A stretch of DNA of 64,000 nt, from assembly GCF_011762485.1 (NCBI RefSeq), contig NZ_JAAKGI010000001.1:592648-656647 (forward strand), written 5' to 3'. Positions 7,891 to 17,768 of the stretch are shown one piece after another; positions within the stretch are counted from its first letter, which is position 1, and the number at the start of each line of letters is the position of its first letter. The notes beneath the pieces are model-generated. The model did not search any database and was not told the origin of the DNA. It was given only the letters and a program-made list of their open reading frames with translations. The DNA comes from Yeosuana marina. Lineage in GTDB: Bacteria; Bacteroidota; Bacteroidia; Flavobacteriales; Flavobacteriaceae. The position numbers and the translations under genes are program-made.

Positions 7891-9747
7891 ATGTTAACAG
7901 AAAAAATGGAGCTCCAACCAGAAGTGTTAGAAGCCGTTGTTATTCGTTTTGTTGGAGATTCAGGTGATGGTATGCAATTAACAGGGACCCAATTTTCCGA
8001 TACGTCGGCCATGTTTGGTAATGATATTGCTACCTTCCCTAATTACCCTTCAGAAATTAGGGCGCCACAAGGAAGCTTATATGGTGTATCAGGTTTTCAA
8101 GTACATATTGGTAGTGTTGAAGTGAGTACACCAGGCGATAATTTAGATTTATTGGTGGCCATGAATCCTGCGGGTTTAAAAACTAACCTGTATGCATTAA
8201 AGCCGGGTCATACTATTATAGTTGATACAAATGCTTTTACTAAAAAGAATTTAGAGAAAGCACAGTATGAAAATAATCCACTTGAAGACCATAGTTTAGA
8301 TAACTATAGAGTGATTCAAGTCGATATGACATCGTTAACTAAAGAAGCGTTAAAAGATGTTGAAGGATTAGATAATAAATCAATTACTCGAAGTAAAAAC
8401 ATGTTTGCTTTAGGGATGGTGTATTGGATGTATGGAAGAGAAAAAGATCACACCATTGATTTCTTCAATAAAAAATTTAAAACAAAACCTCACCTTATAG
8501 AAGCTAATACTAAGGTTTTAAATGCAGGTTATTATTTTGCTGAGACCTTAGAATTAATTCCAAATGCCTATACCATTTCCCCTGCGAAAATGGCAGCAGG
8601 AACCTATAGAGTTATTATGGGTAATACAGCTACAGCTTGGGGATTTTTAGCAGCGGCTGAAAAATCTGGTTTAGAGTTGTTTTTAGGATCATATCCTATT
8701 ACACCAGCTACAGATATATTACATGAACTGGTAAAACACAAACATTTTGGTGTAAAAGCATTTCAAGCTGAAGATGAAATTGCCGGAATCTCTTCGGCCA
8801 TTGGAGCATCTTTTGCCGGAGATTTAGCGATTACAACAACCTCCGGACCTGGTTTAGCATTAAAAGGTGAAGCTTTAGGTTTGGCTATGATGATGGAATT
8901 GCCATTGGTTGTAGTTAATGTACAACGTGGAGGTCCATCAACAGGGTTACCAACAAAAACAGAGCAATCAGATTTATTACAAGCTATGTATGGCAGAAAT
9001 GGTGAAAGTCCAGTGATTGTTATTGCGGCGAGTACACCTGCCAATTGTTTTGATTTTGCGTTTCAAGCATCTAAACTAGCTTTAGAACATATGACACCTG
9101 TTATATTATTAACAGATGGTTATATAGCTAACGGATCGGCACCTTGGAAAATACAAAGTATTGATGAGTTGCCAGAAATTAAAAACAATATATCTAAAGG
9201 CGTTATAGAAGATTGGCATCCTTACACACGAAATGAAGACACGCTGGCTCGTAATTGGGGCATACCAGGAACAGAAGGTTTTGAACACCGTTTAGGAGGT
9301 TTAGAAAAAGACAAAGTAACTGGTGACGTCAATCAAGCACCAGAGAATCATGAAGAAATGACGAAGATCAGAGCTGAAAAAGTGAAGCGCGTTCAAAATT
9401 ATATTCCAGATATTAAAACAGAATTTGCCGATTCAGGAGATTTGTTGGTGGTAGGATGGGGAGGAACCTATGGTTCGTTGCATTCTGCAGTAAAACAAAT
9501 AAACGAAGAAGGTTATAAAAACATTGGGTTTGCTCACTTCAATTACATTAACCCTTTACCAAAAAATACGGGTGACTTATTATCTAGATTCAAAAAAATT
9601 GTTGTTTGTGAATTAAATAATGGTCAGTTTGCTAAGGTTTTAAGAATTAATTTCAATGGTATTGAGTTTTTACAATTTAATAAAATTCAAGGCTTACCTT
9701 TTGGAAACAATGAACTTATCGAAGAATTTAAAAAAATAGTAAAATAA
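7891..9747 (+). CDS. korA: 2-oxoacid:ferredoxin oxidoreductase, fused gamma-alpha subunit
   Basis: A 618-residue protein combining the gamma domain (N-terminal 200 residues, with GDSGDGMQLTG at 22-32) and the alpha substrate-binding domain (from about 235, with SYPITPATDIL near 267), as in KorA of the 2-oxoglutarate:ferredoxin oxidoreductase family. With KorB it would convert 2-oxoglutarate and CoA to succinyl-CoA and reduced ferredoxin, either as an oxidative TCA step or, in reverse, as a CO2-fixing step. Substrate specificity cannot be read with certainty from sequence; a branched 2-oxoacid enzyme is the alternative. korB follows 2 nt later. Confidence 0.93.
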   Translation: MLTEKMELQPEVLEAVVIRFVGDSGDGMQLTGTQFSDTSAMFGNDIATFPNYPSEIRAPQGSLYGVSGFQVHIGSVEVSTPGDNLDLLVAMNPAGLKTNLYALKPGHTIIVDTNAFTKKNLEKAQYENNPLEDHSLDNYRVIQVDMTSLTKEALKDVEGLDNKSITRSKNMFALGMVYWMYGREKDHTIDFFNKKFKTKPHLIEANTKVLNAGYYFAETLELIPNAYTISPAKMAAGTYRVIMGNTATAWGFLAAAEKSGLELFLGSYPITPATDILHELVKHKHFGVKAFQAEDEIAGISSAIGASFAGDLAITTTSGPGLALKGEALGLAMMMELPLVVVNVQRGGPSTGLPTKTEQSDLLQAMYGRNGESPVIVIAASTPANCFDFAFQASKLALEHMTPVILLTDGYIANGSAPWKIQSIDELPEIKNNISKGVIEDWHPYTRNEDTLARNWGIPGTEGFEHRLGGLEKDKVTGDVNQAPENHEEMTKIRAEKVKRVQNYIPDIKTEFADSGDLLVVGWGGTYGSLHSAVKQINEEGYKNIGFAHFNYINPLPKNTGDLLSRFKKIVVCELNNGQFAKVLRINFNGIEFLQFNKIQGLPFGNNELIEEFKKIVK

Positions 9748-9749
9748 TT

Positions 9750-10763
9750 ATGGAAGCAACTCTTGAAAAAAAATACACTTTTAAAGATTTCGCTAGCGAT
9801 CAAGAAGTAAGATGGTGTCCTGGATGTGATGACTATGTTATTTTACGTTCTATGCAAAAAGCACTTCCAGAAATGGGCGTGAAAAAAGAAGATGTTGTAT
9901 TTGTATCTGGTATTGGATGCTCATCTCGTTTTCCTTATTATATGAATACATACGGAATGCATACCATTCACGGCAGAGCTCCTGCCATTGCTACTGGAGT
10001 AAAACTGGCTAATCCTGAATTGAGTGTTTGGGTTATGACAGGTGACGGTGATGCGATGGCTATTGGGGGTAATCATTTTATCCATGTGTTAAGAAGAAAT
10101 ATCGATTTAAACATTGTATTGTTTAATAACGAAATTTACGGATTAACAAAAGGGCAATTTTCACCAACATCATTAGTTGGTCAGAAAACAAAATCGTCTC
10201 CTTACGGAAATACACAACCACCATTTCGTCCAGGCGAGTTAGCCTTAGGTGCAGGTGCCAGATTTTTTGGAAGAATAGGAGGGAATGTACCAAAAGACAT
10301 AACACAGATGCTTATTGAAGCACATCAGTTTAAAGGAACCTCATTAATAGAAGTCCTTCAAAATTGTGTTATCTTTAATGACGGATGTTATAGTAATATT
10401 ACAAATAAAGACACAAAAGAAGATAAGCAGATTTATTTAGAGCATGGTAAACCCATGATTTTTGGTAAAAATCGGGACAAAGGATTGGTTCTAAATAATC
10501 TGAAATTAGAAGTGGTGACTATTGGCGAAAATGGTATTACTGAAGATGATATTTTAGTCCATAATGCTAAGGAAAAGGATCCAACAATGCATCAAATGTT
10601 AGTACGGTTAGAATATCCTGTCGCAACAGGAATCATCAGAAGTTTTGAGGACGTAACTCTTGAAGAACGAGAAGATGAATTAACAAGACAGGTGAAGGCA
10701 AATTCTAAGTTTACAAAAACAAACGATTTATTCTTTTCAGGAGAAATATACATGGTAAAATAA
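9750..10763 (+). CDS. korB: 2-oxoacid:ferredoxin oxidoreductase, beta subunit
   Basis: This 337-residue subunit binds thiamine diphosphate and one [4Fe-4S] cluster. Cluster ligands are visible at WCPGCDDY (Cys23, Cys26), GIGCSS (Cys57) and a cysteine near residue 207. The ThDP motif is GDGDAMAIGGNH (98-109) followed by NNEIYGLTKGQ. It is the expected length for KorB and complete. It follows korA by 2 nt, so the pair is translationally linked. A 135-nt gap containing the nuo promoter separates it from nuoA, so Kor and the complex I operon are adjacent but separately controlled. Confidence 0.95.
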   Translation: MEATLEKKYTFKDFASDQEVRWCPGCDDYVILRSMQKALPEMGVKKEDVVFVSGIGCSSRFPYYMNTYGMHTIHGRAPAIATGVKLANPELSVWVMTGDGDAMAIGGNHFIHVLRRNIDLNIVLFNNEIYGLTKGQFSPTSLVGQKTKSSPYGNTQPPFRPGELALGAGARFFGRIGGNVPKDITQMLIEAHQFKGTSLIEVLQNCVIFNDGCYSNITNKDTKEDKQIYLEHGKPMIFGKNRDKGLVLNNLKLEVVTIGENGITEDDILVHNAKEKDPTMHQMLVRLEYPVATGIIRSFEDVTLEEREDELTRQVKANSKFTKTNDLFFSGEIYMVK

Positions 10764-10831
10764 ATTTTATTACTTAAGATTATAGAGTATTTTTTAAAAA
10801 TAAATAGTATTTAAAATTAATTTTTAAAACC

Positions 10832-10874
10832 TGACATATGTTAGTATTCAGGTTAATTAATACAACTAATTTTG
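10832..10874 (+). promoter_or_regulatory. nuo operon promoter: CRP/FNR-like site plus -7 box
   Basis: The element TGACATATGTTA (10832-10843, one arm imperfect) is followed after 23 nt by a perfect -7 box TAATTTTG (10867-10874). The nuoA start codon lies 24 nt further on. The palindrome is the weakest in the set but its spacing is exact. Confidence 0.65.
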
Positions 10875-10898
10875 AATTTTTTAAAACAGATCATTTAA

Positions 10899-11249
10899 AT
10901 GGGATCAGAAGCGATTATAGTATTTTTACTAGCGGGAATTATATTAGTTGCAGGAGCAAATTTCTTATCAAATTTAATTTCTCATAAATCAGATAATCCA
11001 CAAAAACGAGAACCTTATGAAAGCGGAATGGTTACTGTTGGACCTACTTGGGTGCAATTTAAAGTTGGCTATTACCTCTTTGCTATTTTATTTTTAATTT
11101 TTGATGTAGAGGTAGCATTTTTAGTGCCGTGGGCTGTAGTTTTTAAAGACTTTGGGTCTGTAGCAATAATTGAGATACTTGTTTTCTTATTTATTTTAGG
11201 ATTAGGGTTAATTTATGCATGGAAAAAAGGAGCATTAAAATGGGAGTAG
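10899..11249 (+). CDS. nuoA: Complex I subunit NuoA
   Basis: A 116-residue membrane subunit with three hydrophobic helices (about 4-25, 60-80 and 88-110) and the conserved loop KREPYESGM and the [12 protein letters not shown] segment that mark NuoA. It takes part in the joint between the quinone site and the membrane arm. It is the first gene of the nuoABCDHIJKLMN operon and overlaps the chosen nuoB start by 10 nt. Confidence 0.95.
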   Translation: MGSEAIIVFLLAGIILVAGANFLSNLISHKSDNPQKREPYESGMVTVGPTWVQFKVGYYLFAILFLIFDVEVAFLVPWAVVFKDFGSVAIIEILVFLFILGLGLIYAWKKGALKWE

Positions 11250-11833
11250 ACGACAAAGAACGATATTTATCGCAAGCAGAATATAGAAATCAAGAAATTC
11301 CTGAAGATTTCCCCGGAAAAGTTATTCCGGCAGGAAATGGAGCTAACGTGATTGTTACTTCATTAGACAAAATAATCAATTGGGGGCGATCAAATTCACT
11401 TTGGTCGCTTTACTTTGGTACCAGTTGCTGTGCTATAGAAATGATGCAAACCGGAGCCGCCAGACATGATTATTCACGGTTTGGTTTTGAGGTGGCAAGA
11501 CCTTCCCCAAGACAAGCCGACTTAATCATTATTGCAGGAACTATCGTCAATAAAATGGCACCTGTGTTACGTCGTTTGTACGACCAGATGGCCGAGCCCA
11601 AATATGTAATTGCTATGGGAGCTTGTGCTATTTCTGGAGGACCATTTTTTTATAATTCGTATTCAGTAGTAAAAGGAGCCGACCATGTCATACCGGTTGA
11701 TGTGTATGTGCCCGGTTGTCCACCTCGTCCTGAAGCTTTGTTGCAGGGTATGCTCATGCTTCAAGATAAAATTAGAACTGAAAACATGAAGCAGAAAGAA
11801 AATCCTATTGATGGATTTGATGAAGGAAAATAA
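11240..11833 (+). CDS. nuoB: Complex I subunit NuoB (N2 cluster)
   Basis: NuoB carries the terminal [4Fe-4S] cluster N2 that reduces the quinone. The ligands are visible: the tandem cysteines in [10 protein letters not shown], the cysteine in GACAISGG and the one in PGCPPRPE. I chose the ATG at 11240 (197 residues) over an upstream ATG at 11219 because it is preceded by a purine-rich AAAAAAGGAG and gives a normal N terminus; it overlaps the end of nuoA by 10 nt. The protein is complete. Confidence 0.95.
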   Translation: MGVDDKERYLSQAEYRNQEIPEDFPGKVIPAGNGANVIVTSLDKIINWGRSNSLWSLYFGTSCCAIEMMQTGAARHDYSRFGFEVARPSPRQADLIIIAGTIVNKMAPVLRRLYDQMAEPKYVIAMGACAISGGPFFYNSYSVVKGADHVIPVDVYVPGCPPRPEALLQGMLMLQDKIRTENMKQKENPIDGFDEGK

Positions 11834-11842
11834 TAAGAAGTT

Positions 11843-12304
11843 ATGACTAACGAAGCCTTACAAAGTTTAATAAGTAGCTGGATTCCAGATTTAGAGTTTT
11901 CTGAAGAAGAATCTCAATTTTTAAATATTACAGTTACGCCCGAACATCTTCATCAATTAATGAAAGATTTAAAGACTAATAAAGAAACTAGTTTCGATTA
12001 TTTGTTCTGTTTAAGTGGTGTTGACTGGCAACCAGAATTAGGTGTTGTGTATCATTTAGAATCTACAACCCACAGACATATGCTTGTTGTAAAAGTAAAA
12101 ACTGCCGATAGGGAAAATCCAACAATAGATTCTGTTTGTGATATATGGAAAACAGCCGAATTTCATGAACGTGAGGTTTTTGATTTCTTCGGAATAACAT
12201 TCAATAATCACCCTAATTTAAAACGTTTGTTTTTAACAGAGGAATGGGAAGGCTTTCCATTAAGAAAAGACTATGAAGATGAGATTAACATGGTAATTAA
12301 ATAA
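11843..12304 (+). CDS. nuoC: Complex I subunit NuoC (30 kDa)
   Basis: This 153-residue peripheral subunit has the C-terminal signature of the family: TAEFHEREVFDFFGI followed by LKRLFLTEEWEGFPLRKDY. It is a separate gene, not the NuoCD fusion of enterobacteria. Its stop codon overlaps the nuoD start by 1 nt (TAATG), implying coupled translation. It forms part of the quinone-reducing module with NuoB, NuoD and NuoI. Confidence 0.94.
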   Translation: MTNEALQSLISSWIPDLEFSEEESQFLNITVTPEHLHQLMKDLKTNKETSFDYLFCLSGVDWQPELGVVYHLESTTHRHMLVVKVKTADRENPTIDSVCDIWKTAEFHEREVFDFFGITFNNHPNLKRLFLTEEWEGFPLRKDYEDEINMVIK

Positions 12305-13428
12305 TGATGGAAACAACTGCAGTTAAGAGTAATTTCAAATCAGAAGAATATTTTATTAATATGGGGCCACAGCATCCTGCTACGCATGGTGTGTTACGTT
12401 TGTTGTTAACCATTGATGGTGAAATCATTAAAAAAGTAGAGCCGGATTTAGGCTATATTCATCGTTCCATTGAAAAAATGTGCGAGCGTGACAGCTATCA
12501 GCAAATCGTACATCTTACAGATAGAATGGATTATTTGTCGTCACATATAAATAACGAAGCTGTTTGTTTAACTGTTGAGAATGCGCTTCAATTAGAAATT
12601 CCAGATCGCGTTCAAGTGATTAGAACTATTCTTAGTGAATTAACTAGAATAGCATCACATTGTTTATGGTGGGGTGTTATGGGTATGGACGTTGGTGCAT
12701 TAACGACGTACTTCTATGGTTTCAGAGATCGCGAAATGATTAATGATATTTTTGAAGAAACCTGTGGTGCCAGACTCACGATGAATTATAATATTCCTGG
12801 TGGTTTAATGTTTGATATTCATCCAAATTTTGTAAAAAGAACTAAAGAGTTTATCACTCATTTCAAAACAAAATTACCAGAGTATGATACCTTACTAACA
12901 GGTAATATCATCTTTCAAAAAAGAACTAAAGGCGTTGGGATTTTATCAAAAGAAGATGCCATTTCTTTCGGAGCTTCCGGTCCTGTTGGTCGTGCTTCGG
13001 GCTATTCATGTGATGTTAGAAAGCATCATCCGTATAGTGCTTATGATAGAGTCACTTTTAATGAGGCTTTGAAAACAGAAGGAGACACGTTTGCAAGATA
13101 CCAAGTTAGAATTCAGGAAATGTGGGAATCAATGGCAATCATTGAACAATTGATTGATAATATTCCGGAAGGAGAACATAAAGTAGCAACCAACGCTGTC
13201 ATCAAATTACCAAAAGGCGAGTTTTATCAAAAAGTAGAAACAGCGAGAGGGGAGTTAGGAGTTTACATTATTAGTACAGGAACAAAAAATCCGTACCGTG
13301 TTAAATTCCGCTCACCTGGATTTTCAAATTTATCATTGTTAAACCATATAGCAGTTGGTGGAAAAATAGGAGATTTAGTAGCATCTATGGCTACGCTAGA
13401 TCTTGTAATACCTGATATTGACAGATAA
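12304..13428 (+). CDS. nuoD: Complex I subunit NuoD (49 kDa)
   Basis: A 374-residue quinone-site subunit related to the large subunit of NiFe hydrogenases. Recognisable segments are NMGPQHPATHGVLR near the start, DLGYIHRSIEKMCE, the DRMDYLSSH region and the C-terminal YRVKFRSPGFSN. The hydrogenase metal-binding cysteines are absent, as expected. The gene is slightly short compared with about 400 residues in many homologues, but no internal domain is missing. It overlaps nuoC by 1 nt. Confidence 0.95.
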   Translation: MMETTAVKSNFKSEEYFINMGPQHPATHGVLRLLLTIDGEIIKKVEPDLGYIHRSIEKMCERDSYQQIVHLTDRMDYLSSHINNEAVCLTVENALQLEIPDRVQVIRTILSELTRIASHCLWWGVMGMDVGALTTYFYGFRDREMINDIFEETCGARLTMNYNIPGGLMFDIHPNFVKRTKEFITHFKTKLPEYDTLLTGNIIFQKRTKGVGILSKEDAISFGASGPVGRASGYSCDVRKHHPYSAYDRVTFNEALKTEGDTFARYQVRIQEMWESMAIIEQLIDNIPEGEHKVATNAVIKLPKGEFYQKVETARGELGVYIISTGTKNPYRVKFRSPGFSNLSLLNHIAVGGKIGDLVASMATLDLVIPDIDR

Positions 13429-13429
13429 C

Positions 13430-14503
13430 ATGAGCACAATGAATATATCTTTAAGCATAACAGAAACAATTCAAGATTGGCTTATTACCATGATGCCAGA
13501 AGGCGTTGCAAGTATTCTTGCAATGACTTTAGTTGCCTTGATTTATTTAGCAATTTTTGCTGTTGCCGGATTGTATTTAGTACTTCTTGAGCGTAAAGTT
13601 GCAGCCTGGTTTCAATTGCGAATTGGACCTAACAGAGTTGGATACTGGGGACTATTTCAAACGATGGCAGATGCCTTAAAACTAGTTTCAAAAGAGTTAA
13701 CAGGAACTGTTAAAGCCGATAAATTTTTGTACAATTTAGCACCTTATTTTGTCATTATATCTTCATTAATGGCATTAGCTGTGTTTCCGTTTACACAAGA
13801 ATTTCAAGCTTTCGATATTAATATAGGAATCTTCTTTTTAATTGCTATTTCATCTATTGGTGTTATTGGGATTTTATTAGGAGGTTGGAGTAGTAACAAC
13901 AAATTTGCACTTATCGGAGCGATGCGAAGTGGGGTACAAACCATTAGTTACGAATTATCGGTGGGGTTGTCATTATTAACTATGATTGTTATTACAGGAA
14001 CTTTACAATTATCAGAAATAGTAGAAGTTCAAAAACATGGTTGGTTAATTTTACAAGGTCATGTACCCGCTATCATAGCGTTTATGGTTTATATGATTGC
14101 TGGAACAGCAGAAACTAATAGAGCACCGTTTGATATGGTTGAAGCCGAATCTGAATTAGGAGCAGGCTTCCATACAGAGTATTCTGGAATGAAATTCGCC
14201 TATTTCTTTTTGGCAGAGTTTATTAATATGTTCATTATTGCTGCGATTGCTACTACCGTATTTTTTGGAGCCTGGTTATCACCTTTCGGAATTACCGAAT
14301 CTCTTCCTTGGTTAGGTATTTTCTGGTTCTTAGGAAAAACATTGTTATTAGTATTTCTAATGATGTGGTTTAGATGGACGTTCCCGCGCTTAAGAGTAGA
14401 TCAGTTATTAACGCTTGAATGGAAATATTTGTTACCAATCAACTTGGTTAACATCGTGATAATGGCCATCATTGTTTGGTTGAACTTAACCATTAAATTT
14501 TAA
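13430..14503 (+). CDS. nuoH: Complex I subunit NuoH
   Basis: A multi-helix membrane subunit (about eight hydrophobic segments) that joins the hydrophilic and membrane arms and lines the quinone channel. The family signatures LLERKVAAWFQLRIGPNRVG and AETNRAPFDMVEAESELGAG are intact. I start it at the ATG at 13430 (357 residues), just after the nuoD stop codon; a TTG at 13418 would add four residues and overlap nuoD, and is less likely. Confidence 0.95.
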   Translation: MSTMNISLSITETIQDWLITMMPEGVASILAMTLVALIYLAIFAVAGLYLVLLERKVAAWFQLRIGPNRVGYWGLFQTMADALKLVSKELTGTVKADKFLYNLAPYFVIISSLMALAVFPFTQEFQAFDINIGIFFLIAISSIGVIGILLGGWSSNNKFALIGAMRSGVQTISYELSVGLSLLTMIVITGTLQLSEIVEVQKHGWLILQGHVPAIIAFMVYMIAGTAETNRAPFDMVEAESELGAGFHTEYSGMKFAYFFLAEFINMFIIAAIATTVFFGAWLSPFGITESLPWLGIFWFLGKTLLLVFLMMWFRWTFPRLRVDQLLTLEWKYLLPINLVNIVIMAIIVWLNLTIKF

Positions 14504-14507
14504 AGGC

Positions 14508-14984
14508 ATGAGTTATTTTTCAGATATATATAATGGAATAAAAACACTGCTAACCGGCATGAGTGTTACCGGTAAGTACTTTTTAACTTCCAGAAAAGGA
14601 GCAATTACGCAGCAATATCCAGATAACAGGGACACCTTAAAAATGTTTGAACGTTTTCGTGGTGAAGTTGTAATGCCTCATGATGAAAATAATGAACATC
14701 AATGTACTGGTTGTCAAAAATGTGAACTGGCTTGTCCCAATGGAAGTATAGAAATCATTTGGGATAGAGGGATTGATGAAGCAACAGGTAAAAAGAAAAA
14801 ATTTATAGACAAACACGTTTACCATTTAGGATTATGTACTATGTGTGGTTTGTGTATTGAAGCGTGTCCTACCGATGCCATTGTCTGGGCTCAGAATTAC
14901 GAGAACTCAACGTATGATAGAACACAATTAACTAAAGTTTTAAACAGGCCTGGATCAAAAGTTAAAGCTGGCGTAGAAGATTAA
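14508..14984 (+). CDS. nuoI: Complex I subunit NuoI (2[4Fe-4S])
   Basis: This 158-residue ferredoxin-like subunit carries clusters N6a and N6b. The motifs are CTGCQKCELACP (Cys66, 69, 72, 76) and CTMCGLCIEACP (Cys110, 113, 116, 120). In the absence of NuoEFG it is the most likely point where an external ferredoxin hands over electrons, as proposed for other 11-subunit complexes; that is inference. It follows nuoH by 4 nt and has the usual length. Confidence 0.95.
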   Translation: MSYFSDIYNGIKTLLTGMSVTGKYFLTSRKGAITQQYPDNRDTLKMFERFRGEVVMPHDENNEHQCTGCQKCELACPNGSIEIIWDRGIDEATGKKKKFIDKHVYHLGLCTMCGLCIEACPTDAIVWAQNYENSTYDRTQLTKVLNRPGSKVKAGVED

Positions 14985-14988
14985 GCAT

Positions 14989-15513
14989 ATGGAAAAATAT
15001 ATTTTTTACATCTTATCGGTTATAATCATTGCATTTGCAGTGGCTTCAGTAAGCAGCCGTAAAATGCTTCGTTCTGTAATATACCTATTATTTGTTTTGT
15101 GCGGAATAGCTGGTATTTATTTTTTAATTGATTACAATTTTTTAGCAGCCATTCAACTTACGGTGTATGCAGGAGGAATTATAGTACTTATTATTTTTTC
15201 AGTTCTGCTTGTTCATCATATTGAAATGGAACTAGAAATGGCTAAACCATTAAGAAAAGTCCTTACAGGCTTGTTATGTTTATTAGGTTTAGGCGTTTTT
15301 TTATATACCATTTATAATAATGACTTTAATGTGGTAGAAAATAACGTTACTACGTCTACCGCAGATATAGGAGCTAAACTTTTAAGTTACGATGCAGGCG
15401 GATTTATATTGCCATTTGAGGTAATAAGTTTATTACTCTTAGCGTCTATGATTGGAGCTATTGTGATAGCTAAAGGAAGAAAACTAAATGACAAAAATAA
15501 CGAAGCGTTATGA
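14989..15513 (+). CDS. nuoJ: Complex I subunit NuoJ
   Basis: A 174-residue membrane subunit with five hydrophobic helices. The NuoJ signature is the AIQLTVYAGGIIVLIIFSVL segment of the third helix, which includes the pi-bulge region involved in coupling. It starts 4 nt after nuoI and overlaps nuoK by 4 nt (ATGA). Confidence 0.93.
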   Translation: MEKYIFYILSVIIIAFAVASVSSRKMLRSVIYLLFVLCGIAGIYFLIDYNFLAAIQLTVYAGGIIVLIIFSVLLVHHIEMELEMAKPLRKVLTGLLCLLGLGVFLYTIYNNDFNVVENNVTTSTADIGAKLLSYDAGGFILPFEVISLLLLASMIGAIVIAKGRKLNDKNNEAL

Positions 15514-15827
15514 TAGCAGGCATTAGTATATACGAGATTTTAACGGTAACATCCATCTTGTTTTTTATTGGGATTTACGGTTTTATAACACGGAAGAATT
15601 TGATTTCAGTATTGATTTCTATTGAATTAATATTGAATGCATCTGTGGTAAATTTTGTGGTGATTAATAAGTATTTATACCCAGATATGTTGCAAGGGGT
15701 TATTTTTTCAATTTTTATTATAGCCGTTGCAGCCGCCGAAACAGCCTTGGCAGTTTCCATAATAATTAATCTTTACAGACAGATTAGTTCTGTTGAGGTT
15801 AAAGACACTGAAATCATGAAATATTAA
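15510..15827 (+). CDS. nuoK: Complex I subunit NuoK
   Basis: A small 105-residue membrane subunit with three helices and buried glutamates in LISIELILNA and AAAETALAVSIIINLYR, both part of the proton path. It overlaps nuoJ by 4 nt, so translation is coupled. It is of normal length. Confidence 0.94.
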   Translation: MIAGISIYEILTVTSILFFIGIYGFITRKNLISVLISIELILNASVVNFVVINKYLYPDMLQGVIFSIFIIAVAAAETALAVSIIINLYRQISSVEVKDTEIMKY

Positions 15828-15838
15828 TAGGTTGAATT

Positions 15839-17758
15839 ATGAATATTAGTTACACTATATTAATTCCTTTAATTCCACTAGCAGTATTTTTATTGTTAGG
15901 ACTTAATAGTAAACGAATAAAACCTGCAATTTCTGGTTATATTGGAGTTCTAGGGTTGTCTGTTTCGGCCGTATTATCGTTTTATACAGCCTATCAATAC
16001 TTTTTTGTAAGTGGAAAAGTGGATGGCGTTTATCAAACCTTTGTCAATAAAAGTGTATGGATGAATTTTACAGAGACATTGCATATTGATATGGGTGTTT
16101 TAATCGACCCTATTTCAATCATGATGCTTATCGTGGTTTCCATTGTATCGCTCATGGTTCATATTTACAGTAGAGGATATATGAAAGGGGATGACGGATA
16201 CACCCGATTTTTCTCATATTTATCACTATTTACGTTCTCTATGTACGGATTGGTTTTGGCAACTAATCTCTTTCAAATTTATATTTTTTGGGAATTGGTT
16301 GGAGTGTCTTCATTTTTATTGATTGGCTATTATTACACCAAACCGTCAGCAGTTTCAGCTGCAAAAAAAGCATTTATAGTCACTCGATTTGCCGATTTAG
16401 GATTCCTAATAGGGATTTTAATTATGGGCTATTTTACTGGGACCTATGATTTTGAAACCTTAAACAACCCAGAAGGAGCGGTTATTTTAAATTGGGCCTC
16501 CACCTCATTCATGGGACTTTCAGTAATCACTTGGGCATTACTATTAATATTTATTGGAGGTGCTGGTAAATCAGCTATGTTTCCGTTACATATTTGGTTG
16601 CCTGATGCTATGGAAGGTCCAACGCCAGTTTCGGCTTTAATTCACGCAGCTACCATGGTTGTTGCAGGTGTTTATTTAGTAGCGCGACTATTCCCAATGT
16701 TTTATTTTGTCGAACATGGTTTTGCATTGAATGTGGTTGCTTATGTTGGCGCTTTTTCTTCATTGTTTGCGGCAATTATAGCGATTACTCAAACCGATAT
16801 CAAACGTGTTTTGGCATTTTCAACCATGTCACAAATCGGTTATATGATGTTAGCCTTAGGCGTTTCTGGTTATGATGGTCACGAAGGCGTCGGCTATATG
16901 GCATCTATGTTCCATTTGTTTACGCATGCCATGTTTAAAGCCTTATTGTTCTTAGGTGCTGGTTCTGTAATTCACGCAGTACACAGTAATTATTTAAAAG
17001 ATATGGGTGGTTTACGCAAGTATATGCCCATTACAAATATTACGTTTTTAATCGCTGCATTAGCTATTTCAGGGGTACCACCATTTGCAGGATTTTGGAG
17101 TAAAGATGAAATTTTAGTAGCTGCTTTCGAACACAATAAACTAATTTATTACGTAGGCGTTTTTGTAGCAGGATTAACAGCCTTTTATATGTTTAGAGTT
17201 TATTTCGGAATCTTCTGGGGTAAAGAAAAACAATATGAGCATGCGCCTCATGAATCACCACTATCAATGACAGGGCCTTTAATAGTTCTTGCTATACTTA
17301 GTGCAGTAGGAGGCTTCATTCCGTTTAGTGAATTGATTACTCCAGATAGAATTGGTTTTGAAGCTCATTTAAATTATCCACTTGCTGCCATTGCAACTGG
17401 TGTTGGTTTAATTGGAATTGTATTGGCGTGGGTGTTTTATAAAAAAGAAAATAGCTTATCTGATAAATACGCACTGGCATTTGGCCCTTTTTATAGATGG
17501 GCAAGTGATAAATTCTATATTGATGAAATATATTTATTCATCACAAAGAAAATCATATTCAAACATATTTCTGCACCGATTGCAAAATTTGATAAAAAAT
17601 ATGTTGATGGTACCATGGAAGGCATTGGTAACAAAACTGTATTGATTTCTAAAGCCATAAAAGGAATTCAATCTGGTAAGGTGCAAGATTATGCGTTTTC
17701 ATTTGTTATGGGAGCTGTCATCATAGCATTAGTGTTTATTTATTTATGGACAAACTAA
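15839..17758 (+). CDS. nuoL: Complex I subunit NuoL (antiporter-like)
   Basis: A 639-residue proton-pumping subunit of the Mrp-antiporter type, with about 15 hydrophobic helices and the long C-terminal lateral helix region (from about 530) that spans the membrane arm. Typical segments are FFSYLSLFTFSMYGLVLATN, WELVGVSSFLLIGYYY, FPLHIWLPDAMEGPTPVSAL and HLFTHAMFKALLFLGAGSVI. It is complete, so the distal pump is retained although the NADH module is not. Confidence 0.95.
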   Translation: MNISYTILIPLIPLAVFLLLGLNSKRIKPAISGYIGVLGLSVSAVLSFYTAYQYFFVSGKVDGVYQTFVNKSVWMNFTETLHIDMGVLIDPISIMMLIVVSIVSLMVHIYSRGYMKGDDGYTRFFSYLSLFTFSMYGLVLATNLFQIYIFWELVGVSSFLLIGYYYTKPSAVSAAKKAFIVTRFADLGFLIGILIMGYFTGTYDFETLNNPEGAVILNWASTSFMGLSVITWALLLIFIGGAGKSAMFPLHIWLPDAMEGPTPVSALIHAATMVVAGVYLVARLFPMFYFVEHGFALNVVAYVGAFSSLFAAIIAITQTDIKRVLAFSTMSQIGYMMLALGVSGYDGHEGVGYMASMFHLFTHAMFKALLFLGAGSVIHAVHSNYLKDMGGLRKYMPITNITFLIAALAISGVPPFAGFWSKDEILVAAFEHNKLIYYVGVFVAGLTAFYMFRVYFGIFWGKEKQYEHAPHESPLSMTGPLIVLAILSAVGGFIPFSELITPDRIGFEAHLNYPLAAIATGVGLIGIVLAWVFYKKENSLSDKYALAFGPFYRWASDKFYIDEIYLFITKKIIFKHISAPIAKFDKKYVDGTMEGIGNKTVLISKAIKGIQSGKVQDYAFSFVMGAVIIALVFIYLWTN

Positions 17759-17768
17759 ATGGATTAAT

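Noticed and set aside
8763..9044. Open frame of 93 codons on the minus strand inside korA
   Set aside because: It is a shadow of the conserved alpha domain coding sequence with no family resemblance.
13418..13429. TTG start codon for nuoH overlapping nuoD
   Set aside because: An ATG directly after the nuoD stop codon gives a normal NuoH length without overlap.
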